The notes under the pieces: model-generated
The model's database searches: none
The model's input: only the letters and a program-made list of their open reading frames with translations
Told to the model about the DNA's origin: nothing
Made by a program: the position numbers and the translations under genes
In this document: piece after piece, positions 1 to 9,630 of the stretch
How positions within the stretch are numbered: the stretch's first letter is position 1
How the letters are laid out: each line of letters starts with the position of its first letter
Assembly (NCBI RefSeq): GCF_010093235.1
Contig: NZ_PDWP01000020.1
Coordinates: forward strand, 1-64,000
DNA length: 64,000 nucleotides
Reading direction: 5' to 3'
Source of the DNA: Pseudoxanthomonas suwonensis
GTDB taxonomy: Bacteria; Pseudomonadota; Gammaproteobacteria; Xanthomonadales; Xanthomonadaceae

Positions 1-33
1 CACCCACCACCCCCGTCAACTAACCGGTGTGCC

Positions 34-66
34 TCGCCGGCACGCACCAATGTGTATCAGAGACAG
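34..66 (+). other. Probable Nextera/Tn5 sequencing-adapter remnant
   Basis: Positions 50-66 read ATGTGTATCAGAGACAG, which is the Tn5 mosaic end used in Nextera libraries (ATGTGTATAAGAGACAG) with one mismatch over 17 bases. The 16 bases before it (34-49) begin TCGCCGGCA, close to the TCGTCGGCA that starts the Nextera read-1 oligo. This AT-richer stretch is out of place in the surrounding GC-rich DNA. Everything before about position 67 is therefore likely to be library sequence or a low-quality contig end, not chromosome. Confidence 0.75.
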
Positions 67-386
67 GTCCCACCCCCGCCTCCGCGCGCCCCTCCGACCA
101 GGCGCTGCAGGTCCTCGCTGACGCCATCGCCTCGTTGCAGACCGGCGAGGAGGTTGCGGCCTTCCTGCGCGACCTGTGCACGCCGGCCGAGCTGGAGGCG
201 ATGGTCGACCGTTGGGGGGTGGTGCCGCTGCTGCTCCGGGGCGTGCCGTATCGCGAGATCTACGAGCTGACCGGGGTCAGCGTCACCACCATTGGCCGGG
301 TCGCGCGCACGCTGGAGCGCGGTGCCGGCGGCTATGCACTGGCCCTGGGCCGGAGCGTCACTTCCAGCGCGGAAACGACACCATGA
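67..386 (+). CDS. YerC/YecD family TrpR-like DNA-binding protein (5' end lost)
   Basis: A small helix-turn-helix protein of the Trp-repressor superfamily, YerC/YecD branch. The core is well kept: [17 protein letters not shown] is followed by the recognition region [20 protein letters not shown] and the end of the typical domain, [12 protein letters not shown]. The open frame can be read back to a GTG at 27, but that part runs through the adapter-like stretch, so the true N-terminus is probably missing and I start the feature after it. The stop overlaps the hisG start (ATGA, 383-386), so it is co-transcribed and translationally coupled with the his operon. A role as an amino-acid-responsive regulator of the his genes is inference from position; the ligand is unknown. 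Confidence 0.8.
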
Positions 387-1300
387 CTCCCCCCCTTGGA
401 GCGGCCCCCCGCGACCGCCTCCGCATCGCCATCCAGAAGAGCGGCCGCCTCGCCGAGCCGGCCCGCAAGCTGCTGGCCGCCTGCGGCCTGAGCTGGCGCG
501 AGAGCCGCGACAAGCTGTTCTGCTATGGCGAATCCCTCCCGGTCGACCTGCTGCTGGTCCGTGACGACGACATTCCCGGCCTGATCGCCGACGGTGTCTG
601 CGACCTGGGCGTGGTCGGTCGCAACGAACTGGACGAGCAGGCCGGCGCGCGTGCGCAGATTGGCCTGCCGCAGGCCTACCGCGAACTGCGCGGCCTGGGC
701 TTCGGCCAGTGCCGGCTGATGCTGGCAGTGCCGGAGGACTGGGACTGGACCGGCCCCGCGCAGCTGCGCGGCCGCGGCCTGCGCATCGCCACCAGCTATC
801 CGTCCATCCTCTCGCGCTGGCTGCAGGAACAGGAGATCGACGCCCAGGTGGTGGAGCTGTCCGGCTCGGTCGAGATCGCCCCGCGCCTGGGCACGGCCGA
901 GCTGATCTGCGACCTGGTCTCCAGCGGCGCCACCCTCAAGGCCAACCAGCTCAAGCCGGTGGAAACGCTGCTGGAAAGCGAGGCGGTGCTGGCTGGTCCG
1001 GCCGGCGGCTTCGACGACGCCCGCGCCGCGCTGGCGCAGATGCTGCTGCGGCGCATGGATGGCGTGCTGCAGGTGCGCGAGCGCAAACTGCTGATGTTCA
1101 ACGCCGACCGCGAAGCGCTGCCGGCGCTTGAGCGGTTGCTGGCCGATGCCGGCCCGCTGGTGCAGCTGCCTTCTGCCAATGGCGCGCTGACCCTGCAGGC
1201 CATGTGCGAGGGCGCCGTGAGCTGGCAGCAGCTGGAGGAGCTGGAACGCGCCGGTGCGCGCCAGCTCATGGTCCTGGGCGTGGAGAGGTCGCTGGCATGA
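383..1300 (+). CDS. hisG: ATP phosphoribosyltransferase, long form
   Basis: First enzyme of histidine biosynthesis, joining PRPP and ATP to give phosphoribosyl-ATP in the cytoplasm. 305 residues, the length of the long HisG form with a C-terminal ACT-like regulatory domain, so it should be hexameric, inhibited by histidine and independent of HisZ. The N-terminal catalytic part is clear ([31 protein letters not shown], and [10 protein letters not shown] near residue 138). The ATG at 383 overlaps the stop of the YerC-like gene, and the end overlaps hisD by ATGA. An in-frame upstream extension exists but lies inside the regulator gene and is not used. First gene of an eight-gene overlapping his operon. 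Confidence 0.95.
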   Translation: MTPPLGAAPRDRLRIAIQKSGRLAEPARKLLAACGLSWRESRDKLFCYGESLPVDLLLVRDDDIPGLIADGVCDLGVVGRNELDEQAGARAQIGLPQAYRELRGLGFGQCRLMLAVPEDWDWTGPAQLRGRGLRIATSYPSILSRWLQEQEIDAQVVELSGSVEIAPRLGTAELICDLVSSGATLKANQLKPVETLLESEAVLAGPAGGFDDARAALAQMLLRRMDGVLQVRERKLLMFNADREALPALERLLADAGPLVQLPSANGALTLQAMCEGAVSWQQLEELERAGARQLMVLGVERSLA

Positions 1301-2631
1301 GCGCCGTGCAGAACACCCCCGCGCAGCCGGCCTGGAACCGGCTACGGTGGTCCGCGCTGGACGAGGCGGCGCGTGCACGTGCGCTCACCCGCCCGGTCCA
1401 GGTCGTGGCCGATGCCACGCGCCAGGCCGTGGCCGCCGTGCTCGACGCGGTGCGCAGCCGTGGCGACGAGGCCCTGCGCGAGCTGACCGCGCGCTTCGAC
1501 AAGGTCGAGCTGGAGCGTTTCGAGGTCGGCGCCGAGGAATTCGCCGCGGCCGAAGCCGCCGTGTCGCCGGAACTGCGCCGGGCCATGGCCGATGCCGCCT
1601 CGCGCATCGAGGCCTTCCACCGTGCCGGCATGGGCAAGGGTTACAGCGTCGAGACCGCGCCCGGCGTGGTCTGCGAACGCATCATCCGCCCGGTGCCGCG
1701 CGTCGGCCTGTACGTTCCCGCCGGCAGCGCGCCGCTGCCTTCGACCGCGCTGATGCTTTGCGTGCCGGCCGCGCTGGCGCGTTGCCGCCAGGTGGTGCTG
1801 TGCACGCCGCCGCGCGCCGATGGCACGGCCGACCCGGCGGTGCTGGTGGCCGCGCGCCTGGCCGGCGTGGACCGCGTGTTCAAGCTCGGCGGCGCCCAGG
1901 CGATCGCCGCGCTGGCCTTCGGCACCGCCAGCGTACCCAAGGTCGACAAGATCTTCGGCCCCGGCAACAGCTACGTGGACGAGGCCAAGCGCCAGATAGC
2001 CCAGTGCGGCGCGGCGGCGATCGACATGCCGGCTGGTCCCTCCGAGGTGCTGGTGATCGCCGACGACGGCGCCAACCCGGCCTACGTGGCCTCGGACCTG
2101 CTGTCGCAGGCCGAGCACGGCCCGGATTCGCAGGTGCTGCTGCTGTCCGACAGCGCCGCCCTGATCGACCGCGTCGAGGCCGAGCTGGCGACCCAGCTCC
2201 AGGCGCTGCCGCGCGCGGACATCGCCCGCAAGGCGCTGGCGTCCTCGCGCCTGGTCCTGGTCGATTCGCTCGACGAGGCCTTCGCCATCAGCAACACCTA
2301 TGCGCCCGAACACCTGATCCTGGCCCTGCGCGAGCCGCGCGACTGGCTGGATCGCGTGGAGGCCGCAGGTTCGGTGTTCCTCGGCGACTGGACGCCGGAG
2401 GCACTGGGCGATTACTGCAGCGGCACCAACCACGTCCTGCCGACCAATGGCGCCGCGCGCGCATGGAGCGGAGTGAGCGTGGCCAGCTTCCAGAACTTCG
2501 TCAGCGTGCAGGCGGCCAGCCGCGAGGGCATCCTCGCCATCGGCGAGTGCGCGGTGACCATGGCCCGCGCCGAACAGCTCGACGCCCACGCCAATGCCGT
2601 GGACCTGCGCCTGAAGGGGGCGGCGGCATGA
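1297..2631 (+). CDS. hisD: Histidinol dehydrogenase
   Basis: Catalyses the last two steps of histidine synthesis, NAD-dependent four-electron oxidation of L-histidinol to L-histidine, with a zinc ion. 444 residues, normal for the family. Visible family blocks are [15 protein letters not shown], the Rossmann-like glycine region [29 protein letters not shown], and [14 protein letters not shown]; the [12 protein letters not shown] block carries zinc-site Gln and His residues, and [10 protein letters not shown] carries the Glu-His catalytic pair. The start overlaps hisG by four bases and the stop overlaps hisC by four, indicating coupled translation. Confidence 0.96.
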   Translation: MSAVQNTPAQPAWNRLRWSALDEAARARALTRPVQVVADATRQAVAAVLDAVRSRGDEALRELTARFDKVELERFEVGAEEFAAAEAAVSPELRRAMADAASRIEAFHRAGMGKGYSVETAPGVVCERIIRPVPRVGLYVPAGSAPLPSTALMLCVPAALARCRQVVLCTPPRADGTADPAVLVAARLAGVDRVFKLGGAQAIAALAFGTASVPKVDKIFGPGNSYVDEAKRQIAQCGAAAIDMPAGPSEVLVIADDGANPAYVASDLLSQAEHGPDSQVLLLSDSAALIDRVEAELATQLQALPRADIARKALASSRLVLVDSLDEAFAISNTYAPEHLILALREPRDWLDRVEAAGSVFLGDWTPEALGDYCSGTNHVLPTNGAARAWSGVSVASFQNFVSVQAASREGILAIGECAVTMARAEQLDAHANAVDLRLKGAAA

Positions 2632-3713
2632 GCGGGGATCTCCTTTCGCTGGTGCGCGAGGACCTGCGCGGCTTCGGCGGCTACAGCTCGGCGCGCAGCC
2701 ACGCGCTGGACGGCGAGATCTGGCTCAACGCCAACGAAAGCCCCTGGGCCAACCCGGCCGATCCGGGCAGCCGCTGCCGGCGCTATCCCGACCCGCAGCC
2801 CGCCGCGCTGGTGCAGGCGCTGGCGCGGCTTTACGGCTGTGAGGCGTCGCAGGTTCTGGTGGGCCGCGGCAGCGACGAGGCCATCGACCTGCTGGTGCGC
2901 GCGCTGTGCGTGCCGCAGCGCGATGCGATCGTGACCACGCCGCCGGTGTTCGGCATGTACGCGGTCAGCGCCCGGCTTCAGAACGCACCGCTGCGCGAGG
3001 TGCCGCTGGTCGATGGCGCCGATGGCTTCATCGTCGACCTCGAGGCCGTGGCCACGGCGGCCGAGCAGGGCGGCGCCAAGCTGGTGTTCCTGTGCAGCCC
3101 GTCCAATCCCACCGGCGGCGACGTGCCGCTTGAAGGCATCGCCACGCTGGCGAAGCGCCTTGCCGGTCGTGCGCTCGTGGTGGTGGACGAGGCCTACGGT
3201 GAATTCTCCGACCAGCCATCGGCAGTGACGCTGATGGGCGGGAACCGCAACATCGCCGTGCTGCGCACGCTGTCCAAGGCGCATGCGCTGGCGGCGGCGC
3301 GGATCGGCACGCTGATCGCCGATCCTTCGCTCATCCGCGTGCTGCGTGCGTGCCAGGCCCCATATCCGATCCCGGCGCCGTGCACCGAGCTGGCCGTCGC
3401 CGGCCTGTCGCCGGAGGCGCTGGCGCGTACCGCCGAGCGCGTGGCGGTGGTGCGCAGCGAGCGCGCGCGGCTGGCCGCGGCGCTGGCCTCCGCGCCGGGC
3501 GTGCGCCGGGTCTATCCGTCCTCGGGCAACTACCTGCTGGTGCGCTTCGACGACGCCCGGGCCGCGTTCGACGGCCTGCTGGCCGCCGGCGTGGTGGTGC
3601 GCGACCAGCGCGCCGCGCCCCGGCTGGGAGACGCGCTGCGCATCACCATCGGCACCCCCGAACAGAACCAACGCGTGCTGGCCGTCCTGGCCGCACTGGA
3701 AGCCGCTGCATGA
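2628..3713 (+). CDS. hisC: Histidinol-phosphate aminotransferase
   Basis: PLP enzyme that transfers an amino group from glutamate to imidazole acetol phosphate, giving histidinol phosphate. 361 residues, fold type I aminotransferase. Seen: the substrate-phosphate region [27 protein letters not shown], the CSPSNPTGG Asn/Pro motif, [10 protein letters not shown] (Asp binding the pyridine nitrogen), and the PLP lysine in [25 protein letters not shown] near the C-terminus is the usual small-domain signature. ATGA overlaps at both ends tie it to hisD and hisB. Confidence 0.96.
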   Translation: MSGDLLSLVREDLRGFGGYSSARSHALDGEIWLNANESPWANPADPGSRCRRYPDPQPAALVQALARLYGCEASQVLVGRGSDEAIDLLVRALCVPQRDAIVTTPPVFGMYAVSARLQNAPLREVPLVDGADGFIVDLEAVATAAEQGGAKLVFLCSPSNPTGGDVPLEGIATLAKRLAGRALVVVDEAYGEFSDQPSAVTLMGGNRNIAVLRTLSKAHALAAARIGTLIADPSLIRVLRACQAPYPIPAPCTELAVAGLSPEALARTAERVAVVRSERARLAAALASAPGVRRVYPSSGNYLLVRFDDARAAFDGLLAAGVVVRDQRAAPRLGDALRITIGTPEQNQRVLAVLAALEAAA

Positions 3714-4783
3714 CCCCGATCCTTTTCATCGACCGCGACGGCACCCTGATCGAGGAGCCGGAAGATTTCCAGATCGACGCCTACGAGAAGCTGCGCTTCG
3801 TCGAGGGCGTGATCCCGGCCCTGCTGAAGCTGCGCGACGCCGGCTACCAGTTCGTGATGGTCTCCAACCAGGACGGCCTGGGCACGGACAAGTATCCGCA
3901 GGAGGCCTTCGACGGCCCGCACAACCTGATGATGCAGGTGTTCGAGAGCCAGGGCATCCGCTTCCGCGACGTGCTGATCGACTGCAGCTGGCCGCACGAG
4001 AACAAGCCCACGCGCAAGCCGGGCATCGGCCTGGTCCTGCCCTACATCCAGGACCGTTCCATCGACTGGAAACGCTCGGCCATGGTCGGCGACCGCCCGA
4101 CCGACAACGAGTTCGCCGCCAACCTCGGCATCCGCGCGTTCCAGCTGAAAACCCCGCAGTTCGGCGGGGAGTGGGACTGGTCCGGCATCGCCCACGAGCT
4201 GGCCGACGCGCCGCGGCGCGCCGTGGTCCAGCGCAACACGAAGGAAACGAAGATCCGCGTCGCCGTCGACCTCGACCGCGTGGCCGATCCGAAGATCCAT
4301 ACCGGCCTGCCGTTCTACGACCACATGCTGGAGCAGATCGGCAAGCACGGCGGCTTCGCCCTGGAAATCGATGCCGAGGGCGACCTGCACATCGACGAGC
4401 ACCACACCATCGAGGACACCGCGCTGGCCCTCGGCCAGGCGCTGCGCGAGGCGCTGGGCGACAAGCGCGGCATCGGCCGCTATGGCTTCACCCTGCCGAT
4501 GGACGAGACCCAGGCCAGTGCGGCGCTGGATTTCAGCGGTCGCCCGTACCTGGTCTACGAGGGCAGCTTCGTGCGCGAGCGCGTCGGCGACATGCCCACC
4601 GAGCTGGTGCCGCACTTCTTCCGCTCGCTGTGCGACGCCGCGGGCCTGAACCTGCACATCACCGTGACCGGCGACAACGACCACCACAAGATCGAGGCGA
4701 GCTTCAAGGCGCTGGCGCGCGCGCTGCGCCAGGCCATCCGCCGCGAGGGCGACGCGTTGCCGTCGACCAAGGGGGTGCTGTGA
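3710..4783 (+). CDS. hisB: Bifunctional histidinol-phosphatase / imidazoleglycerol-phosphate dehydratase
   Basis: Fused enzyme for two non-consecutive steps. Residues about 1-165 are a HAD-type histidinol-phosphatase: [12 protein letters not shown] gives the nucleophile Asp8 and Asp10, followed by VSNQDGLGT, a Cys/His zinc loop around [15 protein letters not shown], and [12 protein letters not shown]. Residues about 170-357 are the IGP dehydratase with the two metal-binding repeats, [17 protein letters not shown] and [18 protein letters not shown]. At 357 residues it matches the fused gammaproteobacterial form. The stop overlaps the GTG start of hisH. Confidence 0.96.
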   Translation: MTPILFIDRDGTLIEEPEDFQIDAYEKLRFVEGVIPALLKLRDAGYQFVMVSNQDGLGTDKYPQEAFDGPHNLMMQVFESQGIRFRDVLIDCSWPHENKPTRKPGIGLVLPYIQDRSIDWKRSAMVGDRPTDNEFAANLGIRAFQLKTPQFGGEWDWSGIAHELADAPRRAVVQRNTKETKIRVAVDLDRVADPKIHTGLPFYDHMLEQIGKHGGFALEIDAEGDLHIDEHHTIEDTALALGQALREALGDKRGIGRYGFTLPMDETQASAALDFSGRPYLVYEGSFVRERVGDMPTELVPHFFRSLCDAAGLNLHITVTGDNDHHKIEASFKALARALRQAIRREGDALPSTKGVL

Positions 4784-5391
4784 GCGTCGCGGGCAAGCGG
4801 GTCGTCGTCATCGATGCCGGCGGCGCCAACCTCGGCTCGGTCTGCTACGCGCTGGAACGCCTGGGCGTGCAGCCCGAGGTGGTCGCTGGTGCGTCCGGAC
4901 TGGAAGGCGCCGACCGGGTGATCCTGCCCGGCGTCGGTGCCGCGCCCGAAGGCATGCGCCGCCTGCACGCACAGGGCCTGGTCGAGCCGTTGCGCAGGCT
5001 GCAGGTGCCGTTGATGGGCATCTGCCTGGGCATGCAGCTGCTGTACGAACGCTCGGACGAGGGCGACGTGGAATGCCTGGGGCTGCTGCCCGGCGTGGTC
5101 CGCCACCTGCCGCAGCTCACTTGCATCCGGATCCCGCACATGGGCTGGAACGGTCTTCGCAAGCTGCGCGAATCGCCGTTGCTGGACGGCGTGGAGGAGG
5201 GCGCGAAGGCATACTTCGTACACAGCTACGCCGCGCCGATCACCGCCGCCACCGTGGCCGCCACCGACCACGGCAGCCTGTTCACCGCGGTGGTGCACGA
5301 CGGCCTGCGCTGCGGCGCCCAGTTCCACCCGGAGCGCTCGGCCGCTACCGGCGCGCGCATCCTCCGCAACTTCCTGGAGATGGATTTCTGA
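4780..5391 (+). CDS. hisH: Imidazole glycerol phosphate synthase, glutaminase subunit
   Basis: Class I glutamine amidotransferase that releases ammonia for HisF. 203 residues. The catalytic triad is visible: the nucleophilic Cys in [13 protein letters not shown], and the His and Glu in [18 protein letters not shown] is the HisH-specific block at the HisF interface. The start is a GTG inside the hisB stop context (GTGA overlap). Its stop shares one base with hisA (TGATG), so the gene is expressed only as part of the operon. Confidence 0.95.
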   Translation: MSVAGKRVVVIDAGGANLGSVCYALERLGVQPEVVAGASGLEGADRVILPGVGAAPEGMRRLHAQGLVEPLRRLQVPLMGICLGMQLLYERSDEGDVECLGLLPGVVRHLPQLTCIRIPHMGWNGLRKLRESPLLDGVEEGAKAYFVHSYAAPITAATVAATDHGSLFTAVVHDGLRCGAQFHPERSAATGARILRNFLEMDF

Positions 5392-6143
5392 TGGGCTTCA
5401 CCGTCTATCCGGCGCTGGACATCCGCGGCGGGCGCGTCGTGCGCCTGGCCCAGGGCGACTATGCGCGCGAGACCCGGTACGGCGACGATCCGCTGCCGCG
5501 CGCCGCCGCATTCGCCCAGGCCGGGGCGCGCTGGATGCACCTGGTCGACCTGGATGCGGCCAAGGCCGGCGGCTACACCCTGGCGCCGCTGCTGGGGCAG
5601 ATCGCGCGCGAGACCGGCCTGCAGGTGCAGACCGGCGGCGGCGTGCGCGGCCGCGACGACGTGGCCCGGATCCTCGATGCCGGCGCGGCGCGGGTGGTGG
5701 TCGGCTCGCTGTCGGTGCGCGAACCGGAGACCGTGATCGGCTGGCTTTCCGAGTTCGGCGGCGACCGCATCACCGTCGCCCTGGACACGCGCCAGGACGA
5801 CGCCGGTACCTGGCAGCTGCCCGTGCACGGCTGGACCGAGAATGCCGGCGCAAGCCTGGACCAGTTGCTGCCGCGTTTCGTGGATGCCGGCCTGCGCCAC
5901 CTGCTGTGCACCGACATCGCCCGCGACGGCATGCTGTCCGGTCCCAACCTGGACCTGTACGCGCACCTGGCGCGGCTGGCGCCAGGCGTGGCCGTGCAGG
6001 CTTCCGGCGGCGTGCGCGACGCGGCCGACGTCGCCGGCGCCCGCCAGGCCGGCTGTGCCGGCGCGGTGCTGGGCAGGGCGCTGCTGGAAGGGCGCCTGCA
6101 GCTGGCCGACGCGCTGGCGGTGGAGGAGGCCGTGCCATGCTGA
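5391..6143 (+). CDS. hisA: ProFAR isomerase (HisA)
   Basis: Amadori isomerase converting ProFAR to PRFAR, a (beta/alpha)8 barrel of 250 residues. The catalytic Asp is in [19 protein letters not shown] near the N-terminus and the second in [14 protein letters not shown]. Phosphate-binding half-barrel motifs appear as QTGGGVR and [11 protein letters not shown]. The start overlaps hisH by one base; the 3' end overlaps hisF by seven bases. Confidence 0.96.
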   Translation: MGFTVYPALDIRGGRVVRLAQGDYARETRYGDDPLPRAAAFAQAGARWMHLVDLDAAKAGGYTLAPLLGQIARETGLQVQTGGGVRGRDDVARILDAGAARVVVGSLSVREPETVIGWLSEFGGDRITVALDTRQDDAGTWQLPVHGWTENAGASLDQLLPRFVDAGLRHLLCTDIARDGMLSGPNLDLYAHLARLAPGVAVQASGGVRDAADVAGARQAGCAGAVLGRALLEGRLQLADALAVEEAVPC

Positions 6144-6910
6144 GCCGCCGCATCATTCCCTGCCTGGACGTGCGCGACGGCCGCGTGGTCAAGGGCGTGC
6201 GCTTCCGCGACCACGTCGACATGGGCGACATCGTCGAGCTGGCAATGCGCTATCGCGACCAGGGCGCCGACGAGCTGGTGTTCTACGACATCGGCGCCAG
6301 CCCGGAAGGCCGCTCGGTCGACTACGCCTGGGTCGAACGGGTGGCGCGGCTGATCGACATCCCGTTCTGCGTGGCCGGCGGCATCCGCGACGTGGAAACC
6401 GCGCGCCGGGTACTGCATGCCGGTGCCGACAAGATCTCGGTCAACTCGCCGGCCCTGGAGCGTCCGCTGCTGGTGTCCGAGCTGGCCGACGCCTTCGGCG
6501 TCCAGTGCGTGGTGGTCGGCATCGATTCCATCCGCGAGTCCGATGGCCAGTGGCGGGTGCGCACCAACACCGGCGATCCGGGCAAGACCCGTGCGGTGGG
6601 CATCCGCACGGTGGACTGGATCGTCGAGGCACAGCGCCTGGGCGCCGGCGAGATCGTGCTCAACTGCATGGACAGCGACGGCGTGCGCCGTGGCTACGAC
6701 ATCGAACAGCTGCGCCAGGCACGTGCACTGTGCCGGGTGCCGCTGGTAGCCTCCGGTGGCGCCGGTGCCCCGGAGCACTTCGCCGAGGCCTTCGAGCGCG
6801 CCGACGTGGACGGTGCCCTGGCGGCCAGCGTGTTCCACAGCGGCGCGATCGCCATTCCCGAACTCAAGAGATACCTGCGGCAAAGGCAGGTCGAGGTGCG
6901 TGATGTCTGA
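6137..6910 (+). CDS. hisF: Imidazole glycerol phosphate synthase, cyclase subunit
   Basis: Partner of HisH; uses ammonia and PRFAR to make imidazole glycerol phosphate and AICAR, the latter feeding purine synthesis. 257 residues, paralogous barrel to HisA. Conserved stretches include [20 protein letters not shown] (catalytic Asp11), [36 protein letters not shown] (second catalytic Asp), and the phosphate loop [12 protein letters not shown]. It overlaps hisA by seven bases and hisIE by eight. Confidence 0.96.
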   Translation: MLSRRIIPCLDVRDGRVVKGVRFRDHVDMGDIVELAMRYRDQGADELVFYDIGASPEGRSVDYAWVERVARLIDIPFCVAGGIRDVETARRVLHAGADKISVNSPALERPLLVSELADAFGVQCVVVGIDSIRESDGQWRVRTNTGDPGKTRAVGIRTVDWIVEAQRLGAGEIVLNCMDSDGVRRGYDIEQLRQARALCRVPLVASGGAGAPEHFAEAFERADVDGALAASVFHSGAIAIPELKRYLRQRQVEVRDV

Positions 6911-7592
6911 TGTTTCCAGCGCGGACGCGGTCGGCCGCATCGGCGTATTCCCCGGTGGTCTGGACTGGGACAAGTCCGGCGGCCTGCTGCCGGCCATCGT
7001 CCAGGACGCCGATACCCTGCGCGTGCTGATGCTCGGCTACATGGACCGCGAGGCGCTGCAGGCCACGCTGGCCCGCCGCCTGGTGACGTTCTACAGCCGC
7101 AGCAAGCAGCGCCTGTGGACCAAGGGCGAGACCTCCGGCCACGTGCTGGAACTGGTCGACGTGCAGGCCGACTGCGATTCCGACGCGCTGCTTGTGCTGG
7201 CGCGTCCGCGCGGCCCGACCTGCCACCTGCAGCGGCCCAGCTGCTTCGAGGCGGCACCGCACGCCACCAACGCCGTGCCGCGCAAGGTTGAGCCGGAAAT
7301 CGGCTTCCTCGCCAAGCTCGACGCGTTGGTCGCCCAGCGCGAGCGCGAGCGTCCGGAAGGCAGCTACACAACCAGGCTGTTCGAGGCCGGCGTGCGCCGG
7401 ATCGCGCAGAAGGTGGGCGAGGAGGGCGTGGAGACCGCGCTGGCCGGCGTCGCCCAGAGCGACGAACACCTGCTGGGCGAAGTGGCCGACCTGGTCTACC
7501 ACACCACCGTGCTGCTGCACGCGCGCCGCCTGTCGCTGACCGATGCGGTGGCGGTCCTCGAGGAACGCCACGCCGAGCGCACCGGCCACTGA
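6903..7592 (+). CDS. hisI: Bifunctional phosphoribosyl-AMP cyclohydrolase / phosphoribosyl-ATP pyrophosphatase
   Basis: Fused HisI-HisE enzyme for steps two and three of the pathway; 229 residues. The HisI half (about residues 20-125) has [35 protein letters not shown], the metal-binding [12 protein letters not shown], and [12 protein letters not shown] with the catalytic cysteines. The HisE half (about 135-229) has [20 protein letters not shown] and [10 protein letters not shown] with the acidic nucleotide-pyrophosphatase residues. The ATG at 6903 is chosen because it overlaps the hisF stop and matches the family start. It is the last gene of the his operon; 57 bases follow before the next gene, with no strong terminator visible. 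Confidence 0.95.
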   Translation: MSDVSSADAVGRIGVFPGGLDWDKSGGLLPAIVQDADTLRVLMLGYMDREALQATLARRLVTFYSRSKQRLWTKGETSGHVLELVDVQADCDSDALLVLARPRGPTCHLQRPSCFEAAPHATNAVPRKVEPEIGFLAKLDALVAQRERERPEGSYTTRLFEAGVRRIAQKVGEEGVETALAGVAQSDEHLLGEVADLVYHTTVLLHARRLSLTDAVAVLEERHAERTGH

Positions 7593-7649
7593 CGACTGCG
7601 TCGCGCACGGCGGTAGCCTAGAATCCGGCTTTTCCCCAGGGGACGAGCC

Positions 7650-9215
7650 ATGTCCAGACGTTCCGCCGCGTGGCTGCTGGCCTGCATCTCCGCGCTGGCC
7701 TGCGCCAGCGTCCAGGCGCAGGCCACGGTCGAGGTGACCGGCGTGGTCTACCAGGAGCAGGACGGCCGGCCCGGTCGTGGTTCCGGCGAGCCCGGCCTTG
7801 CCGGCGTGCTGGTGTCCGACGGCGAGCAGCTCGTGCGCACCGACCAGGATGGCCAGTACCGGCTGCAGGCACGCGCGGGCAGCGCGGTGTTCGTGGTCAA
7901 GCCGGCTGGGCATCGCTTCATTCCCGCTGCCGACGGCCTGCCCGCGTTCTGGGCACGCGTGCCAGGCAACGGCCGGCGCTTCGCTGCCGACTTCGCGCTC
8001 CCGCCGGGCACGGGAGCCGACGGCCGCTTCGGGGCGCTGGTGTTCACCGACCCCCAGGTCAAGAACGGGCGCGACATCGAGCATTCCCGCCGCGCCGTGG
8101 TCGAGCCGCTGGGCCGCCCTGGTGCGGCGCTCGGCGTCACCCTCGGCGACCTGGTCGACGACCGCACCGATCTTTATCCGGCGCTCAATGCGGTGACCAC
8201 CCAGCTGGGCGTGCCGTGGTTCCACGTCCCGGGGAACCATGACCTCGACGAGGGCGCGACCTCGGACGCAGGCTCGCTGCGCGCCTGGAGCCGGACCTTC
8301 GGCCCGGACACCTATGCGGTGGAGGAGGGCGCCGCCGCCTTCGTGCTGCTGGACGACGTGGTGGTCACTCCCGGCGAAGGAGCCGGCTACACGGGCGGCC
8401 TGCGCGAGGACCAGTTCCGCTTCATCGAGCGCTATGTCGCCCAGCTGCCACGCGACCGGTTGCTGGTGCTGGGCCTGCATATCCCGCTGTTCGACCGTGG
8501 CCGCGGGGCCTTCCGCGCCGCCGACCGCGAGCGCCTGTTCGCCCTGCTCAAGGACCATCCGCGCGTGCTTGTGCTCAGCGGCCACAGCCACAACCAGCAG
8601 CACTACTGGCACGGCGCCGCCGACGGCTGGCATGGCACCACGCCGCTGCACGAGTACAACGTCGGCGCGATCTGCGGCGCGTTCTGGTCCGGAGTGCCGG
8701 ATGCACGCGGCATCCCGGAGGGGACCATGAGCGACGGGACCCCGATCGGCCACGCACTGCTCACCGTGGAGCGCGATGGCACCTACGCGCTGGCGTACCG
8801 TCCGGCGCGCGCGGACGGCAGCGATCCCGCGTTCACCACGGCCATGGCCCTGCACGCGCCGAAGGTGCTCCGCCGCGGCGCGTATCCGGCCTGGGGCGTG
8901 TTCGCCAACGTGTTCATGGGCGACGCGGACACCAGGGTCGAGTACCGCATCGACGGTGGCCCGTGGAAGCCGATGCGCCGGGTCGAGCGTGCGGACCCGC
9001 GCCTGCTGGTGGAGAACGTGGCCGACGACCTGGCTCCGAGCCTGCGCGGCTACGACCGATCGCCGGAAGCCACCGCCTCGGGCCATCTGTGGCGCGGTGC
9101 GCTGGATACCAGGCTGGAGGCCGGCACGCACCGTGTCGAGGTGCGGGCATTCGATCGCTGGCAGGGGGAGGTGGTGGCGGCGACCAGCTATGCGCTGGAG
9201 GATGCGCAGCCCTGA
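7650..9215 (+). CDS. Exported calcineurin-like metallophosphoesterase with N- and C-terminal accessory domains
   Basis: 521 residues with a signal peptide (positively charged start, then a hydrophobic run ending AQA at about residue 24), so periplasmic or secreted. Residues about 25-110 form a carboxypeptidase-regulatory-like beta domain (GVVYQEQDG, LVRTDQDGQYRLQ). The phosphoesterase core follows with LGDLVDD, VPGNHDLDE, and the C-terminal metal motif LSGHSHNQQHYW. The first metal motif reads FTDPQ instead of the usual D-x-H, a variant I believe is shared by relatives with this N/C-domain layout. About 120 C-terminal residues form another beta domain. The substrate is unknown. It sits 57 bases after the his operon, apparently unrelated to it. 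Confidence 0.85.
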   Translation: MSRRSAAWLLACISALACASVQAQATVEVTGVVYQEQDGRPGRGSGEPGLAGVLVSDGEQLVRTDQDGQYRLQARAGSAVFVVKPAGHRFIPAADGLPAFWARVPGNGRRFAADFALPPGTGADGRFGALVFTDPQVKNGRDIEHSRRAVVEPLGRPGAALGVTLGDLVDDRTDLYPALNAVTTQLGVPWFHVPGNHDLDEGATSDAGSLRAWSRTFGPDTYAVEEGAAAFVLLDDVVVTPGEGAGYTGGLREDQFRFIERYVAQLPRDRLLVLGLHIPLFDRGRGAFRAADRERLFALLKDHPRVLVLSGHSHNQQHYWHGAADGWHGTTPLHEYNVGAICGAFWSGVPDARGIPEGTMSDGTPIGHALLTVERDGTYALAYRPARADGSDPAFTTAMALHAPKVLRRGAYPAWGVFANVFMGDADTRVEYRIDGGPWKPMRRVERADPRLLVENVADDLAPSLRGYDRSPEATASGHLWRGALDTRLEAGTHRVEVRAFDRWQGEVVAATSYALEDAQP

Positions 9216-9240
9216 TCCGCAGCCCTGGCGGACGGCAGAG

Positions 9241-9387
9241 CCAGCCGCCAGCCGCCAGCCGTCAGCCGCCAGCCGCCAGCCGCCAGCCGCCAGCCGCCAG
9301 CCGCCAGCCGCCAGCCGCCAGCCGCCAGCCGCCAGCCGCCAGCCGCCAGCCGCCAGCCGTCAGCCGTCAGCCGCCAGCCGCCAGCCG
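9241..9387. repeat. Heptanucleotide tandem repeat, 21 units
   Basis: Exactly 21 consecutive 7-bp units fill 147 bases. Eighteen read CCAGCCG; units 4, 18 and 19 read TCAGCCG, the only variation. It lies 26 bases after the phosphoesterase stop, in non-coding DNA. The short unit and near-identity suggest slipped-strand change of copy number. The segment has no gene of its own; long frames through it are simple repeat translations. Confidence 0.95.
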
Positions 9388-9393
9388 TTGTTG

Positions 9394-9588
9394 GTGCTTC
9401 GGCTGTTGCCGCTGCCTTTGATTCTGCTGTTGCTCCTCCCTCCCGTTGGAGCGAACCGAGCATCGCAGCGGCGATGCGGGCCTCTACGCCCCCGCCGGCA
9501 CTCCGATGCTCGGCTCGCTATAACGGGCGGGGAAGAGCAACAGCAAAGGCAAACGCAAACGCAAACGCAACGGCAACAGCCGGAGCAA
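9394..9588. repeat. Long imperfect inverted repeat with a hexamer microsatellite in one arm
   Basis: The left arm (about 9394-9465) and right arm (about 9503-9588) are reverse complements of each other with interruptions. They share the blocks CGGCTGTTGCCG, CTGTTGCTC and GAGCGAACCGAGCATCG (one mismatch). The right arm holds extra copies of a GCAAAC hexamer, so the arms differ in length. A smaller hairpin (GCATCGC, loop AGCG, GCGATGC; 9460-9477) lies at the centre. The element fills the gap between the phosphoesterase and mtnC together with the heptamer array. It could act as a terminator between convergent genes or be an extragenic palindromic element. Confidence 0.8.
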
Positions 9589-9630
9589 CGGCAGAGGCTG
9601 GGGCCGGTGGCTCGTCGCCGGGGCGTCGCC

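Noticed and set aside
8030-8060. Loss of the first metal motif (D-x-H replaced by D-P-Q) as a sign of a dead phosphoesterase
   Set aside because: The remaining metal motifs (GDLVDD, GNHD, GHSHN) are intact, and I believe DPQ is the normal form in this subfamily.
9241-9387. CRISPR array
   Set aside because: Units are 7 bp with no spacers.
9188-9463. Possible repeat protein (W-R-L-A/T-A-G-G) encoded in the heptamer array
   Set aside because: Any frame through a 7-bp repeat gives a periodic peptide; there is no ribosome site or conserved context.
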